A stretch of DNA of 64,000 bases from Streptomyces camelliae (GTDB lineage: Bacteria > Actinomycetota > Actinomycetes > Streptomycetales > Streptomycetaceae): assembly GCF_027625935.1 (NCBI RefSeq), contig NZ_CP115300.1, forward strand, positions 1 to 64,000. The letters are read 5' to 3'. Shown here piece after piece: positions 38,551 to 47,364 of this stretch. A program made the position numbers and the translations under genes. The stretch's first letter is position 1, and every line of letters starts with the position of its first letter. The notes under the pieces were generated by a model, which saw only the letters and a program-made list of their open reading frames with translations, was not told the DNA's origin and searched no databases.

Positions 38551-39021
38551 TCAGTCAATCCATGCCTCGCCGTGTCGATACCGGTCCAAGCCCACAGCCG
38601 AGAACTCGTCCTCGCCGGCGCTTGCCACTACGCCCAACCGCCGCAGCGCTTGAGAGATCGGACTTCCGGCTGGCTGGAAGGGCTGGCCCTCCTCCACGTG
38701 GAGCGGGCCCAACACGACGGTGCCGTCATCCCACACGGCAGCCCGCTGCTCGCCCACGCCGCCGAAGAACTCAGCTTCCACGTAGGCCACCGGCCCACCG
38801 GCTGACCAGGCAGCAAGCGTCTTCTCGAACCCTCCTGGCAACCGCCAGAACCCCAACGCGCCTACGCCGCTGCCGTCTGCGACGGAATCGAACAGAGCGT
38901 CCGTCATCGGCATCAGCGACAGGCCCTGTCCGACCGACGCCAGCCGAGCGGCAGGCAGGCCCCGTGCCACACCCCGCAGCGCCTCCCCTCCAGCGATCAC
39001 TGCTTGCAGGTCGTAACCCAT
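38551..39021 (-). CDS. Hypothetical protein (streptomycete, 156 residues)
   Basis: The ATG at 39021 has GGAGGG at 9 bases. The protein (MGYDLQAVIAGGEALRGVAR, PAARLASVGQGLSLMPMTDA, LFD) has an acidic C-terminal half rich in Gly and Trp (AVWDDGTVVLGPLHVEEGQP). It looks intact and soluble. Similar small proteins occur scattered in Streptomyces genomes, without known function as far as I recall. Its start lies 100 bases from the left end of an IS256 element. Confidence 0.65.
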   Translation of the reverse strand: MGYDLQAVIAGGEALRGVARGLPAARLASVGQGLSLMPMTDALFDSVADGSGVGALGFWRLPGGFEKTLAAWSAGGPVAYVEAEFFGGVGEQRAAVWDDGTVVLGPLHVEEGQPFQPAGSPISQALRRLGVVASAGEDEFSAVGLDRYRHGEAWID

Positions 39022-39117
39022 CCCAACGCCCCCTCCAGATCGGGGTTGCGTCCTGGGAAGTGGTGTACGGGTTCGACCTGATCCGGGGGTTTGCTCCCGC
39101 GTCGGGGTGACGCCCGC

Positions 39118-40448
39118 ATAGATGAACGGCCACCGGCTGATCTTCGAGATGTCGAGTCACGAAGGAGATCAGCACGATGACCGCACCCGACAGTCTGCCC
39201 CTGCACGCCCTCGCGGAGGACAACCTCGCAGCGGCGAGTCCCGATCTGCTGCGCGCGATGGTCAAGACGTTCGCGGACGCGCTCATGTCCGCCGAGGCCG
39301 ATGCCCTCTGCAATGCTGAATACGGGCAGGTCAGCGACGAGCGAGTCAACCATCGCAACGGGTATCGCCTTCGCGAGTGGGACACCCGCGCGGGCACCGT
39401 CGAACTCGCCGTTCCCAAGCTGCGTCAGGGCAGTTACTTCCCGCACTGGCTGCTGGAGCGTCGCCGCCGGGCTGAGCAGGCCCTCATCAGCGTGGTCGCC
39501 ACCGCCTATCTGCTCGGCGTCTCCACCCGCCGAGTGGAGAAGCTCGCCGAGAGCCTGGGCGTCACCCAGCTGTCGAAGTCCCAGGTCAGCGCCATGGCCA
39601 AGCATCTCGACGAACAGGTCGCCGCGTTCCGCAACCGGCCCCTGGACGCCGGCCCCTACGCGTTCGTCTGGGTGGACGCGCTCACGCAGAAGGTTCGCGA
39701 GGGCGGCCGCATCATCAACGTCCACGCGCTGATCGCGGTCGGCGTCAACGCCGATGGGCACCGTGAGATTCTCGGCCTGGACGTGGCCACTGCCGAGGAC
39801 GGCGCCGGCTGGCTGGCCTTCCTGCGCTCCCTGATCGCCCGCGGCCTATCGGGCGTCCAACTGGTCATCTCAGACGCGCACATGGGCCTGGTCAACGCGA
39901 TCGGGGCCACCCTGCCCGGCGCGAGCTGGCAGCGATGTCGTACTCACTACGCCCGCGCGTTGCTGAGCCAGGTGCCCAAGTCGGCCCAGCCGTGGGTGGC
40001 CACGCTGCTGCGGACCGTCTTCGAACAACCCGACATCGATGCAGTCCAGTCCCAGATGCGGCACGTCCTGGACGCATTGGAGGCCAAGTTCCCCAAGGCG
40101 GCAGCCCACTTGGACGCCGCTCAGGGCGATGTGCTGGCGTTCACCGCGTTCCCGCGCGAGATCTGGCGGCAGATCTGGTCGAACAATCCGCAGGAACGGC
40201 TCAACAAGGAGATCCGCCGCCGCACCGACGTGGTCGGCATCTTCCCCGACCGCACCGCCCTGATCCGCCTGGTCGGCGCGGTGCTGGCCGAGCAGAACGA
40301 CGAGTGGACCGAAGCCCGCCGCTACATGGGACTCGACCTGCTGGCCAAGGCCCGCCTCCACCCGATCGAGTCAGAAACCGACGACACAGTCATCCCGACG
40401 GAACTCACCGCATAGCCTCAAAGAAGAGATCACCGAGTGGCCGTCGAT
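39118..40448 (+). mobile_element. IS256-family element, apparently intact
   Basis: It contains an uninterrupted transposase gene. Imperfect inverted ends are GATGAACGGCCACCGGCTGA (from 39121) and, at 40420-40446, GAAGAGATCACCGAGTGGCC, sharing GGCCACNNGNTGATC in opposite orientation. The exact ends and an 8-bp target duplication could not be fixed by eye. Confidence 0.7.
39177..40415 (+). CDS. IS256-family transposase, intact
   Basis: This 412-residue transposase has an N-terminal segment LRAMVKTFADALMSAEADAL followed by the conserved NHRNGYR box and VELAVPKLRQGSYFP. The DDE residues are Asp in AFVWVDALT (about 161), Asp in LVISDAHMGL (about 229) and Glu in NNPQERLNKEIRRRTDVVGI (about 344). 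The usual end (AVLAEQNDEWTEARRYMGLD) is present. Length and motifs match functional members, and no frameshift is visible. The ATG has AAGGAG 9 bases upstream (39162-39167). Confidence 0.9.
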   Translation: MTAPDSLPLHALAEDNLAAASPDLLRAMVKTFADALMSAEADALCNAEYGQVSDERVNHRNGYRLREWDTRAGTVELAVPKLRQGSYFPHWLLERRRRAEQALISVVATAYLLGVSTRRVEKLAESLGVTQLSKSQVSAMAKHLDEQVAAFRNRPLDAGPYAFVWVDALTQKVREGGRIINVHALIAVGVNADGHREILGLDVATAEDGAGWLAFLRSLIARGLSGVQLVISDAHMGLVNAIGATLPGASWQRCRTHYARALLSQVPKSAQPWVATLLRTVFEQPDIDAVQSQMRHVLDALEAKFPKAAAHLDAAQGDVLAFTAFPREIWRQIWSNNPQERLNKEIRRRTDVVGIFPDRTALIRLVGAVLAEQNDEWTEARRYMGLDLLAKARLHPIESETDDTVIPTELTA

Positions 40449-40979
40449 ACACCACTCCCGCGGACGTGACCCAGATCGGAGGCCCCATCTTGTCCCAGAT
40501 GGGCGAACACGCGCGGTACTCCCTCCCAGGACCACCACACCCCCAGCGGGTTCTCGCCAGAGCACCGTCCAGATCCCTCGAACCCGCTGGTTTCGGTGTA
40601 CGACAGCGGCCGGGCACCGGCGTTCCTGCGGACGAAGACCCAGCTGGCCAAGGTGCGGCACAAGCCCGCCGTGGGGCAGCGACCGGTCGCGTACATCTAC
40701 TGGCTATGTCACTCGTCGCGGATGTCGTTCCGAGGTGATTTCGGGAGTCAGCCGCCGGTGCGGAGCCGTCAACCGCGCCTGAACGCAGGACTGTGCCGCG
40801 CTCGCTGCTGGCGGGCACGGCCAAATGTGACTGCGCGCTTCAGTTTGCGGGTAGCGCCGACCGGAACGCGCGGTGGCCTGTCGGTTCCCCGGCTGTACGG
40901 GGCCGGGAGGAAGCCTGCGGGGCAGACAACGGCGCCACGGCTCTTGGCCGTTGGGCGCGGATCGTGAGATCGTCCGCAG
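40416..40979. other. Intergenic with a small relic
   Basis: A plus-strand piece (about 40590-40705) reads VYDSGRAPAFLRTKTQLAKV, HKPAVGQRPVAYIYW. It resembles the middle of small actinomycete accessory proteins of unknown function. No complete gene is seen; the rest holds nothing recognisable. Confidence 0.35.
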
Positions 40980-41372
40980 GTGACCGACGCTGCTGGGGAA
41001 ACGATTTCGGCACGAACCGACGACCGCACCGCGTCCGTTTTGCGCTTTGCGGTGGAACTCGTCGCCTGGGTGGCGACTCCGTGGGCGCTGGCCGACTACT
41101 CGTGGCTGCTTGCCGCCCTGTCCGTGGTGCTCCTGATCGGCCTTCCCACGTGCTTCTCCACCCCGGGTGACAAGGCGAACGTGATCATCGCAGTACCGGG
41201 CTGGGTCACGATCCTTCTGGTGCTGCTCCAGCTCGCCGCGGCCGTGGCTTCCTCGTGGGTGGCCTGGCCTGCGTGGGCGGCCGGCTCCGTGACCCTGATG
41301 GCCGTCATCACCCTCGTCACGGAGCGTCGACGCTGGCGGTGGCTGGCCACCGGCGAACCACCCGTCACCTGA
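40980..41372 (+). CDS. Small integral membrane protein (YrdB/DUF2568-like)
   Basis: This 130-residue protein has a GTG start. Four hydrophobic segments are visible: VLRFAVELVAWVATPWAL, SWLLAALSVVLLIGLP, GWVTILLVLLQLAAAVASSW and WAAGSVTLMAVITLV. The pattern, with TFSTPGDKA-like loop (here TCFSTPGDKANV), is that of the YrdB/DUF2568 family of unknown function. It is intact and stands alone, convergent with tpg. Confidence 0.7.
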   Translation: MTDAAGETISARTDDRTASVLRFAVELVAWVATPWALADYSWLLAALSVVLLIGLPTCFSTPGDKANVIIAVPGWVTILLVLLQLAAAVASSWVAWPAWAAGSVTLMAVITLVTERRRWRWLATGEPPVT

Positions 41373-41436
41373 GGCGATCGACCGCCATCTGAGCGCTCAG
41401 CGACACCAAAGCACACAGGCTGGCCTCGTGGGAGGC

Positions 41437-41994
41437 CTACAGGTCGAAGTCCAGCGCCTCAATATCAGTGAACTCCACCATCAGCCCGTGGGCACGGCGG
41501 CCAGCGTCGCGGAAGTACATTTCGCCGAGACCTTCGGCGGCGATGTCGCGGAGTCGCTGTTCGGTGGCGCCGGCCTGCTGGGCGTCGAACAGGCGGGCGG
41601 CGTAGGCGGGTGGCAGGCGATGGTGAGGTGGCGCAGACGGGCGTCGTCGGTGGTGCCGGGCGCGGCGGTGAAACCGAAGAAGCGGGCTCGGGTGTCGATG
41701 ACGAGGCCCGTGCTGGTGGCGGCCTGGCGGCGGGCCTGCTCACGCACACGGGGCTGCCAGCGGGCGCGTACGGCGTAGGCCAGGCGCTGGGCAAGGTCGG
41801 CGCGGGGCCGACGGATCTGGTCCTTCACGTAGCGCTCGACCGTGCGCTGGGAGATGCCGAGCAATTCGGCTGCCGGCCGGGTGCCCTTGAGCTGGCGCAC
41901 GAGATAGCGCATCTGGGGCGCCCGCGGACTTGGGGGTCGGGCGGGTGAACGCCCCTGCCAGGACACGGTCCAGGCCGTCGGCGACGATGCCCAT
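41437..41994 (-). pseudogene. tpg: Telomere-binding terminal protein Tpg, two frameshifts
   Basis: Tpg is bound covalently to the 5' ends of linear Streptomyces replicons and primes end patching. The frame from ATG 41994 gives MGIVADGLDRVLAGAFTRPT, PKSAGA. After one extra C (about 41918) it continues QMRYLVRQLKGTRPAAELLG, ISQRTVERYVKDQIRRPRAD and FGFTAAPGTTDDARLRHLTI. After one missing C (about 41612) it ends with QRLRDIAAEGLGEMYFRDAG and VEFTDIEALDFDL. Length (about 185 residues) and every block match Tpg. The partner gene tap normally lies next to tpg, but no tap homologue is recognisable here. Confidence 0.85.
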
Positions 41995-42768
41995 ATCCGG
42001 GGCCTCCCTTCAAGGTCGATCGTGTGGGCTCGCGAGGAGCGATTATCCGGTCCGACGGGACGGGGGAAGAACTCCGGACCGGGTGGTCTTCCGTGGGAGG
42101 CGCGCACGGGGACGCGCCGGGCGCTGACCGTGGCGGGTCGCCCACCCCGATGACCACACCGCGCGCCACCGACGTCACCGTGATCGCGTCACCAACGACA
42201 GCAGGCGCCCAGCAGTTGACCAAGAAGCCGAACTCGCGGCACACCTGAACTCCGCTACGAAGACCTGGCCGACGACGACCGCGGCCATGCGGCCGAACTT
42301 GTCGGCTGGGCTCGCATCGCGCAGTTCCTCGCGACCACTGCCGGGACCTACGGCCCACAGGCTGCCGCCGTCGTCGAGGACGAACTTGCCGCCGAGGTCG
42401 AGGTGAGGCGTTGCGCACAGGCAGTTCGTCGACGACTGGACCCCGCCCCGTACGTACCCTCCGTTTCCCGGCGCGCATGGTCCGGGCCACGACGAAACGG
42501 GTGCGCGCCGGGGAACGGAGGGGCAGCGGGGTCCAGGGGCCGGCGAAGGCCCCTGGTACCACGCCGCCCAGCCAAGTCCGGAAGCGACTGCTTCCGGAAA
42601 TCGAGGAAAGAGCGGGAAGGGAAATGGGGCGGCCCCTGTGGCTGTCGGCGGAAGCTCCTCCCACACCCAGCCTCGCCGGACGAGCCCCCAGCGGCTCGGC
42701 GAATCGATCACCCTGCTCTGGTGTCGGTGGCCGCCGACACAAAGTTGCGACGAAGAGCAACTCTGCAC
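41995..42768. other. Intergenic with an unrecognised plus-strand protein relic
   Basis: From about 42220 to 42410 one plus-strand frame reads TRGTPELRYEDLADDDRGHA, AELVGWARIAQFLATTAGTY, GPQAAAVVEDELAAEV, clearly coding-like but without start or family. The remainder is nondescript, and no tap gene is visible. Confidence 0.4.
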
Positions 42769-42855
42769 AAGCAGCTCACCGTCCAGGAGTCCCGCCACAA
42801 GCTCGCCCGCGATATCTGCCACGGCAAGAAGGGCACCATCCACCAGGCATACCGG
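42769..42855 (+). pseudogene. Tn3-family transposase scrap
   Basis: About 29 residues, KQLTVQESRHKLARDICHGK then KGTIHQAYR, match the near-C-terminal Tn3 TnpA segment (QLNxGExRHxLARxxxHGxxGxxxxxYR). The following GQEDQLGALG part is missing. It is a small relic only. Confidence 0.55.
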
Positions 42856-42919
42856 GTGTTGCCCGGCGTTGAATATGCCGACGAAGGCGGCGTTCACGAT
42901 GCCGGCCGTGAACGCACCC

Positions 42920-43000
42920 CGCCTCGTCGCGCTTGTTCGCGCCGGAGCCCGCTTCGAACACAGCCGCCTCGTCGAACGCCCTGAAGAACTCGCAGCATGA
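42920..43000 (+). pseudogene. IS256-family transposase, C-terminal scrap
   Basis: The last 22 residues, LVRAGARFEHSRLVERPEEL then AA and stop, match the end of the frameshifted IS256 transposase at 12938 (LVRAGARFENGHLVERPETV AA). It is fused behind unrelated sequence. Confidence 0.65.
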
Positions 43001-43047
43001 CAGGCCCGCCGACCCCGGTCTCCTGCCCGCAGGCCGCCGATCCGGAT

Positions 43048-44031
43048 TCAGGCGTATCGGTCGAAAAGGGCCTGGAGGTATCCCTCCAGCCGCCTGATCA
43101 GCACGGTGGGGGTCAGATCGGCACGGCCCACCTCGCGCCAGGGGACAGCGACCTTCTCGGCGTCCGGAGCGAAGGCCAACGCGTCCAGCAGCCGCCAGTA
43201 GAGATGAGCGGCGCGGTCTTCGGCCAGCGTCCCTCCCGCCGCAAGGTAGCGGTCGGCGAAGCGCATGCCCGCGGGAACCCCGTGCAGCAGGGCCAGAGCC
43301 GTCGAGCAGTGGGCCACGTCCAGGTCGGCCGGCCCCCAGGAGGTCTCCACCCAGTCGACGACGCCGCTGATCCGCAGACCGTCGCCGTCGCCCGTGAAGA
43401 GGACATTGCCGGGATGGAAGTCCCGGTGCAGGAAGCAGGCCCGGTAGTCCGGGGGCTCGTAGCAGATCACGTCCACAGCCCGTTGCCACAGCTCAGGCCG
43501 CTCGGTGTCCTCGGGTGGGCTCACCCGCTCGGGGGAGGTCCACGCCTGATAGGTGCGAGGCCGTGCCTCTGCGGTCACCGGCAGCCGGTGGATACGCAGC
43601 AATTGACGGGCCAACAGTTCGGCACGCCGATCGGCCCCTTCATCGCCCAGGCGCACGGTCCCGGGCAGCAGGGACATCAGCAAGGAGGGATGGTCGCAGT
43701 ACTGCGCCGTTGCGTCCACCGCCACAGGCGTGGCTGCGGGCACGTCCGTGTCGCCGAGCAGGCGCAGAACGGCTGCCTCGCGGGTCAGCAGGCCCTCCGC
43801 GTGCCGAACGAAGAAGGGCTTGACAAAGGACCGCAGGACCAGTGAGCGTCGACCGCCCGGCCCGCAGATGCCCAGACGGCGCATCTCCGACGTCCAGCCG
43901 CCACGCAACCGCACGACTTCTTCGATGCGCTCTGTCTCGGACAGCCCCTTCTCCACCCAGGCACGCGTCGCACCCCAGCCCTGACCCTCAAGATCGGCAC
44001 CGATGTGCTCGGCCCCCTCGCCCGTAACCAT
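43048..44031 (-). CDS. Aminoglycoside phosphotransferase-like (APH) kinase
   Basis: This 327-residue protein with a protein-kinase-like fold carries the catalytic loop FLHRDFHPGNVLF (Asp about 200) and the metal-binding VVDWVETSWGPADLDVAHC, as in APH/choline kinase family members. The N-terminal lobe contains LVLRSFVKP and REAAVLRLL. The substrate cannot be told; many such actinobacterial enzymes act on other small molecules. The ATG at 44031 lacks a clear ribosome binding site. It is intact between IS scraps. Confidence 0.8.
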   Translation of the reverse strand: MVTGEGAEHIGADLEGQGWGATRAWVEKGLSETERIEEVVRLRGGWTSEMRRLGICGPGGRRSLVLRSFVKPFFVRHAEGLLTREAAVLRLLGDTDVPAATPVAVDATAQYCDHPSLLMSLLPGTVRLGDEGADRRAELLARQLLRIHRLPVTAEARPRTYQAWTSPERVSPPEDTERPELWQRAVDVICYEPPDYRACFLHRDFHPGNVLFTGDGDGLRISGVVDWVETSWGPADLDVAHCSTALALLHGVPAGMRFADRYLAAGGTLAEDRAAHLYWRLLDALAFAPDAEKVAVPWREVGRADLTPTVLIRRLEGYLQALFDRYA

Positions 44032-44083
44032 GAAGGCAGGCTGTCCACCTCAGCGACGGACACACCCCATGGCCACCCCGCCC

Positions 44084-44264
44084 ACAACTCTTGATGCGAT
44101 GAAGGGGCGACGAAGTCCCGCCCTCCGCGGGTGGCCTGGGTAGACGCCAGTCACCCACTACGTGACGGCGAAGGAGCCCAGGTGAGCGAGTACGACGGAC
44201 ACCAGTACGTCGGCGTCGACCTGCACCGCAGGCGGTCCGTGATCGTGCGTCAGACCGACGACGG
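44084..44264 (+). repeat. IS110 5' end, second copy (scrap)
   Basis: This block matches, almost base for base, the 5' end of the IS110 element at 11085-11278 (opposite strand), including the non-coding region and the first 25 or so codons (SEYDGHQYVGVDLHRRRSVI). The match ends abruptly at 44264 where an IS630 fragment starts. Confidence 0.85.
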
Positions 44265-44775
44265 CGCCGTAGTCACAGCGCGGCCGGACCTCGGTGGTGC
44301 GGGTCCGCGGCCGCTCCCGCAGACGGTTCTCCATCGCCGCGCTGACCTGCTACAAACCCGGTCACCGCTCCAGGCTCATCTACCGGCCCCGCCATGACGA
44401 CGGCCGTCGCGATGGGCGCAAGAGCTTCTCCTGGCGCGACTACCGGACCTGTTGATCGCAGCGCACCAGCAGCTCGGCGGCCCGATGGTGCTCGTCTGGG
44501 ACAACCTCAACGTCCACAAGGCCGCCGACCTGCAAAAGTTCGCCGAGGCCCGGGACTGGCTGACCATCTACTATCTGCCGCCCTACGCACCCGACCTCAA
44601 CCCCGTCGAGGGGATCTGGTCCCTCCTGCGACGCGGCTTTCTCTCCAACGTCGCCTTCAGCACCCCCGAACACCTCGTCCAGCGCATCCGGCGCGGCCTA
44701 CGGCACATCCAGTACCGCAGCGAACTTATAGACGGCTGCCTCGCCGAGACCGGCCTGACAATCAGCCCCACCTGA
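44265..44775 (+). pseudogene. IS630-family transposase, C-terminal fragment
   Basis: The frame gives RTSVVRVRGRSRRRFSIAAL, TCYKPGHRSRLIYRPRHDDG, then LVWDNLNVHKAADLQKFAEA, second catalytic Asp included. PPYAPDLNPVEGIWSLLRRG, with the catalytic Glu, leads on to the stop at 44775. The N-terminal half, including the first catalytic Asp, is missing. It is a different IS630 lineage from the intact copy at 35.1 kb. Confidence 0.85.
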
Positions 44776-44809
44776 GCAATCCGGACACGTCACGAGTTCA
44801 ACCTCAGTA
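44730..44809 (+). repeat. IS630 3' end, direct repeat A
   Basis: This is the 3' end of the IS630 fragment (GGCTGCCTCGCCGAGACCGG ... TTCAACCTCAGTAA). It recurs in the same orientation at 46253-46338 with few mismatches. The last bases overlap the stop codon of the convergent reductase gene. Confidence 0.8.
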
Positions 44810-45670
44810 ATGCAGGGCCGCGCCCGCGAGTGCCTCGGCCAGGGTCACGGGCGGGCGGCCGATCAGGCGGCGCAAGTCGCCGGAGTCGGTGTACATCTCG
44901 CCGCGGTTCATGCCACGGTCAGCGTCAGCGAGGACCTCCGCCAGCTCGGCGGGTAGGCCCGCGGCGGCCAGTACCTGGGCGAAGTCGGGCACCGGGAGGT
45001 CAGCGTAGGTAACCTGCTTTCGGGCCGCAGCGGAGATCGCGGCGGCGAGCTCAGTCAGGGTGAAGGATTCGTCGCCGCCGAGCTCGTACACGGCGCCGGT
45101 GTGGCCTTCAGCGGTGAGGACGACCGCTGCGGCCTCGGCGTAGTCGGCGCGGGACGCGGCGCTGATCCGCCCCTCGCCTGCGGCGCCGACGACGGCGCCG
45201 TTCTGCAGGATCTGCGGCAGTTGGCTGGTGTAGTTCTCCAGGTACCAGCCGTTGCGCAGCAGCACGCTGGGGATTCCGCGGTCCAGCAGATACTCCTCGG
45301 TCTCGCTGTGCGTGGCACCGATGACGGTGGTGGCCGTGTCCGCGTGCGTCGTGCTTGTGTACGCCACTAGCGACACGCCTGCGGACGCCGCGGCGTCGAT
45401 CACGCGGCGGTGGTTGGCGACCCGCTCGCCCACAGGGACCGAGGCCGAGATCAGCAGCAGCCTGTCCGCCCCCGCGAATGCCTCGGCCAGGCCGTCGGTG
45501 TCCGCGAAGTCGGCGCGGCGTACCGTGATGCCTCGGTCGGCCAGGTCCTTGATCCTGGCTATGTCCCGGCCGGTCGCGATGATGTCCGCGGCCGGGATCC
45601 CGCGCCGCAGCAGTGCCTCGACGGTGAGCCTGCCCAGCTGGCCGGTGGCTCCAGTGACGACGATCGGCAT
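44804..45670 (-). CDS. NAD(P)H:quinone oxidoreductase (QorB/YtfG-like, NmrA family)
   Basis: This 288-residue atypical SDR begins MPIVVTGATGQLGRLTVEAL, with the Rossmann GxxGxxG. It contains LLLISASVPVGERVANHRRV, IDAA, VAYTSTTHADT and the conserved LLRNGWYLENYTSQLP, followed by GEGRISAASRADYAEAAAVV, all typical of the QorB group that reduces quinones. Two starts fit (ATG 45679 or 45670); GGAAGGA lies 9 bases before the second. It is divergent from an HxlR regulator, the known arrangement for redox-sensing quinone-detoxification genes. Confidence 0.85.
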   Translation of the reverse strand: MPIVVTGATGQLGRLTVEALLRRGIPAADIIATGRDIARIKDLADRGITVRRADFADTDGLAEAFAGADRLLLISASVPVGERVANHRRVIDAAASAGVSLVAYTSTTHADTATTVIGATHSETEEYLLDRGIPSVLLRNGWYLENYTSQLPQILQNGAVVGAAGEGRISAASRADYAEAAAVVLTAEGHTGAVYELGGDESFTLTELAAAISAAARKQVTYADLPVPDFAQVLAAAGLPAELAEVLADADRGMNRGEMYTDSGDLRRLIGRPPVTLAEALAGAALHY

Positions 45671-45823
45671 GATGGTCATTCCTTCCTTCCGCGCGTGCCT
45701 CACACGCCTGCCGCGGTCCGTCCGCGGCGGGATGGAACACAGAATGACCTGCACACTCTCTATTGGGGAGTAGCCACTTCTTGGTAGGGTACTTACCCGA
45801 TCGATAGCATTGAGGTGAACCGT
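45671..45823. promoter_or_regulatory. Divergent promoter region of the qorB-like/hxlR pair
   Basis: This 153-base region contains an imperfect dyad GGTAGGGTACTTACC (45783-45797) close to the hxlR start, and CACTCTCTATTGGGGAGTAG (45751-45770) with ACTC/GAGT arms. Either could be the regulator site. The assignment is tentative. Confidence 0.4.
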
Positions 45824-46228
45824 ATGGCTGCTGTCGAGAAAGTGACCGGGCCCATACCGTCATTCGATCCGTACGGGCGCGGCTGCCCGTCGCGGGACCT
45901 GCTCGACCAGATCGGCAGCAAGTGGGCGGTCCTCGTGCTGGGCGAACTCGGCCGGAACGGGACCTCCCGGTTCGGCCAGCTCCGGCAGGCGCTGGCGGGC
46001 GTGAGCGAGAAGATGCTCACCCAGACGCTGCGCACTCTCGAACGCGACGGGCTGGTCAGCCGGACCGTTTACCCAGAGGTGCCGCCGCACGTGGAGTATG
46101 AGCTGACCGCGCTCGGCCAGACGCTGCGGGAACCGCTGAAGGCGCTCACGGAGTGGTCCGTGCTGCACATCGAAGAGGTCATCGCCGCCCGCGAAGAGTA
46201 CGACGACCGCACTGAGCGCACCCGGTAA
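45824..46228 (+). CDS. HxlR-family redox-sensing regulator (QorR/YodB-like)
   Basis: This 134-residue winged-helix protein starts at ATG 45824 with GAGGTGA upstream. The conserved N-terminal Cys in RGCPSRDLLDQIGSKWAVLV corresponds to the thiol used by QorR, YodB and HypR to sense quinones or disulphide stress. RFGQLRQALAGVSEKMLTQT and LRTLERDGLVSRTVYPEVPP, HVEYELT complete the HxlR signature. It most likely represses the divergent reductase gene until the Cys is modified. Confidence 0.88.
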   Translation: MAAVEKVTGPIPSFDPYGRGCPSRDLLDQIGSKWAVLVLGELGRNGTSRFGQLRQALAGVSEKMLTQTLRTLERDGLVSRTVYPEVPPHVEYELTALGQTLREPLKALTEWSVLHIEEVIAAREEYDDRTERTR

Positions 46229-46252
46229 TCGGCGGCGGCCGGCGGTCTGGTC

Positions 46253-46338
46253 ATAGATTGCTGCCTCGCCGAGACCGGCCCGACAATCAGACTCACCTGA
46301 GCAACCCGGCGACATCACGAGTTCAACCTCAGTAACCG
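46253..46338 (+). repeat. IS630 3' end, direct repeat B
   Basis: This is a copy of 44730-44809 in the same orientation, ending in the same TTCAACCTCAGTAA. The remainder of that IS630 copy is absent. It lies 25 bases after the hxlR stop. Confidence 0.8.
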
Positions 46339-46344
46339 CGCTTC

Positions 46345-47010
46345 AGTGATGTTGAACGCGCGTTGCCCACGAATGGCACAAAGCCATCCACGCCGCGGTG
46401 CGGTCCGGACTCCTGTGGGCGGTGCGCCTGCTGGTCGTCCTGGCGCACCGGGTGCGCTCCGTCGGCATCGTCCTGTTCGGCGCAGCGGTCCGCGCGGGCG
46501 CGGGAGTCGTCGGCGGCCTTGGTGAACGCGTCCTGGAGGTGGCGCAGTCGCTCGGCCGTCCGTGCGGGACGCCCGCAGGGCCCGCAGCGCCGTCAGGTCG
46601 ATTGCCTCCCGGCGCCCGGCTTCCGACTCCTGGTCGCCGTGCTCTGGGTCGGCGGCCGGGGACGCGAGCAGCTGCTCGGGCATCGCCGCCTGCTGGTGCG
46701 CGACGACGTCGTACGCCCGGCCTCGCGCGACGGTGACGGTGGTGCGCAGCTTCTCGCGGACCACCGCGCCGACGAGGACGGCGGCCCGCTCGTACTGCAA
46801 CGGGACGCGGGGTATCTCCCACTCCCCCGGCTCCAGGGCCGGCGGCCGGGGCGTAGCCGGTGTGCCCGGGTCGGCCGGGGGCTGCCGGTCCGGGTCCGGT
46901 GCGGCGGGCGGCGGTCGCCACCACCTGCCCGCCTCACCGCCCACGCCCGGCGCCGCACTCTGCACATCGACCGCACCTGGCCCTGGGCCGGCGCGTTCAC
47001 CATCGCCTGG
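46345..47010 (-). pseudogene. Proline-rich/coiled-coil hypothetical protein relic
   Basis: A minus-strand frame reads PALEPGEWEIPRVPLQYERA, AVLVGAVVREKLRTTVTVAR, ALRALRASRTD. After a shift near 46562 it continues TAERLRHLQDAFTKAADDSR, ARADRCAEQDDADG. The C-terminus is cut by the IS630 tail. No start can be fixed and no family recognised. Confidence 0.35.
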
Positions 47011-47364
47011 AGACGCGCCACCGAGCTGCCGGCCTGCGCCTGACGGCCGCCCACCACCCCGACGGCACCGGAGAGGAGAGGACCGCAACACCCCTCGGGC
47101 CCGTGGAACCCGACGCCCCGCAGCGTCACGCGACGACCCGTCCCCGCATGGCAAGGGATATAAAGTGCAGCCATCCGCACACGGCGACGCCGTCACGCCA
47201 CTGAAGAATCGAGGTCAATGGGCCGCACAGTGACACCCCCTCGCCACGGCCGCACTATCCGCACCATTTATCCACTCGGTAATCGCGCCGTCACTCCTTA
47301 TGCTTGGATGTTGGCCCGTCAACTCACTGAGTGCATACGGCAGAACGCCCCGGGGGACGAGACA
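47011..47364. other. Promoter region of the three-gene membrane module
   Basis: No gene is seen on the plus strand. The DNA from 47210 to 47330 is distinctly A+T-richer (ATTTATCCACTCGGTAATCG) than its surroundings, which fits a promoter for the operon starting at 47365. Confidence 0.4.
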
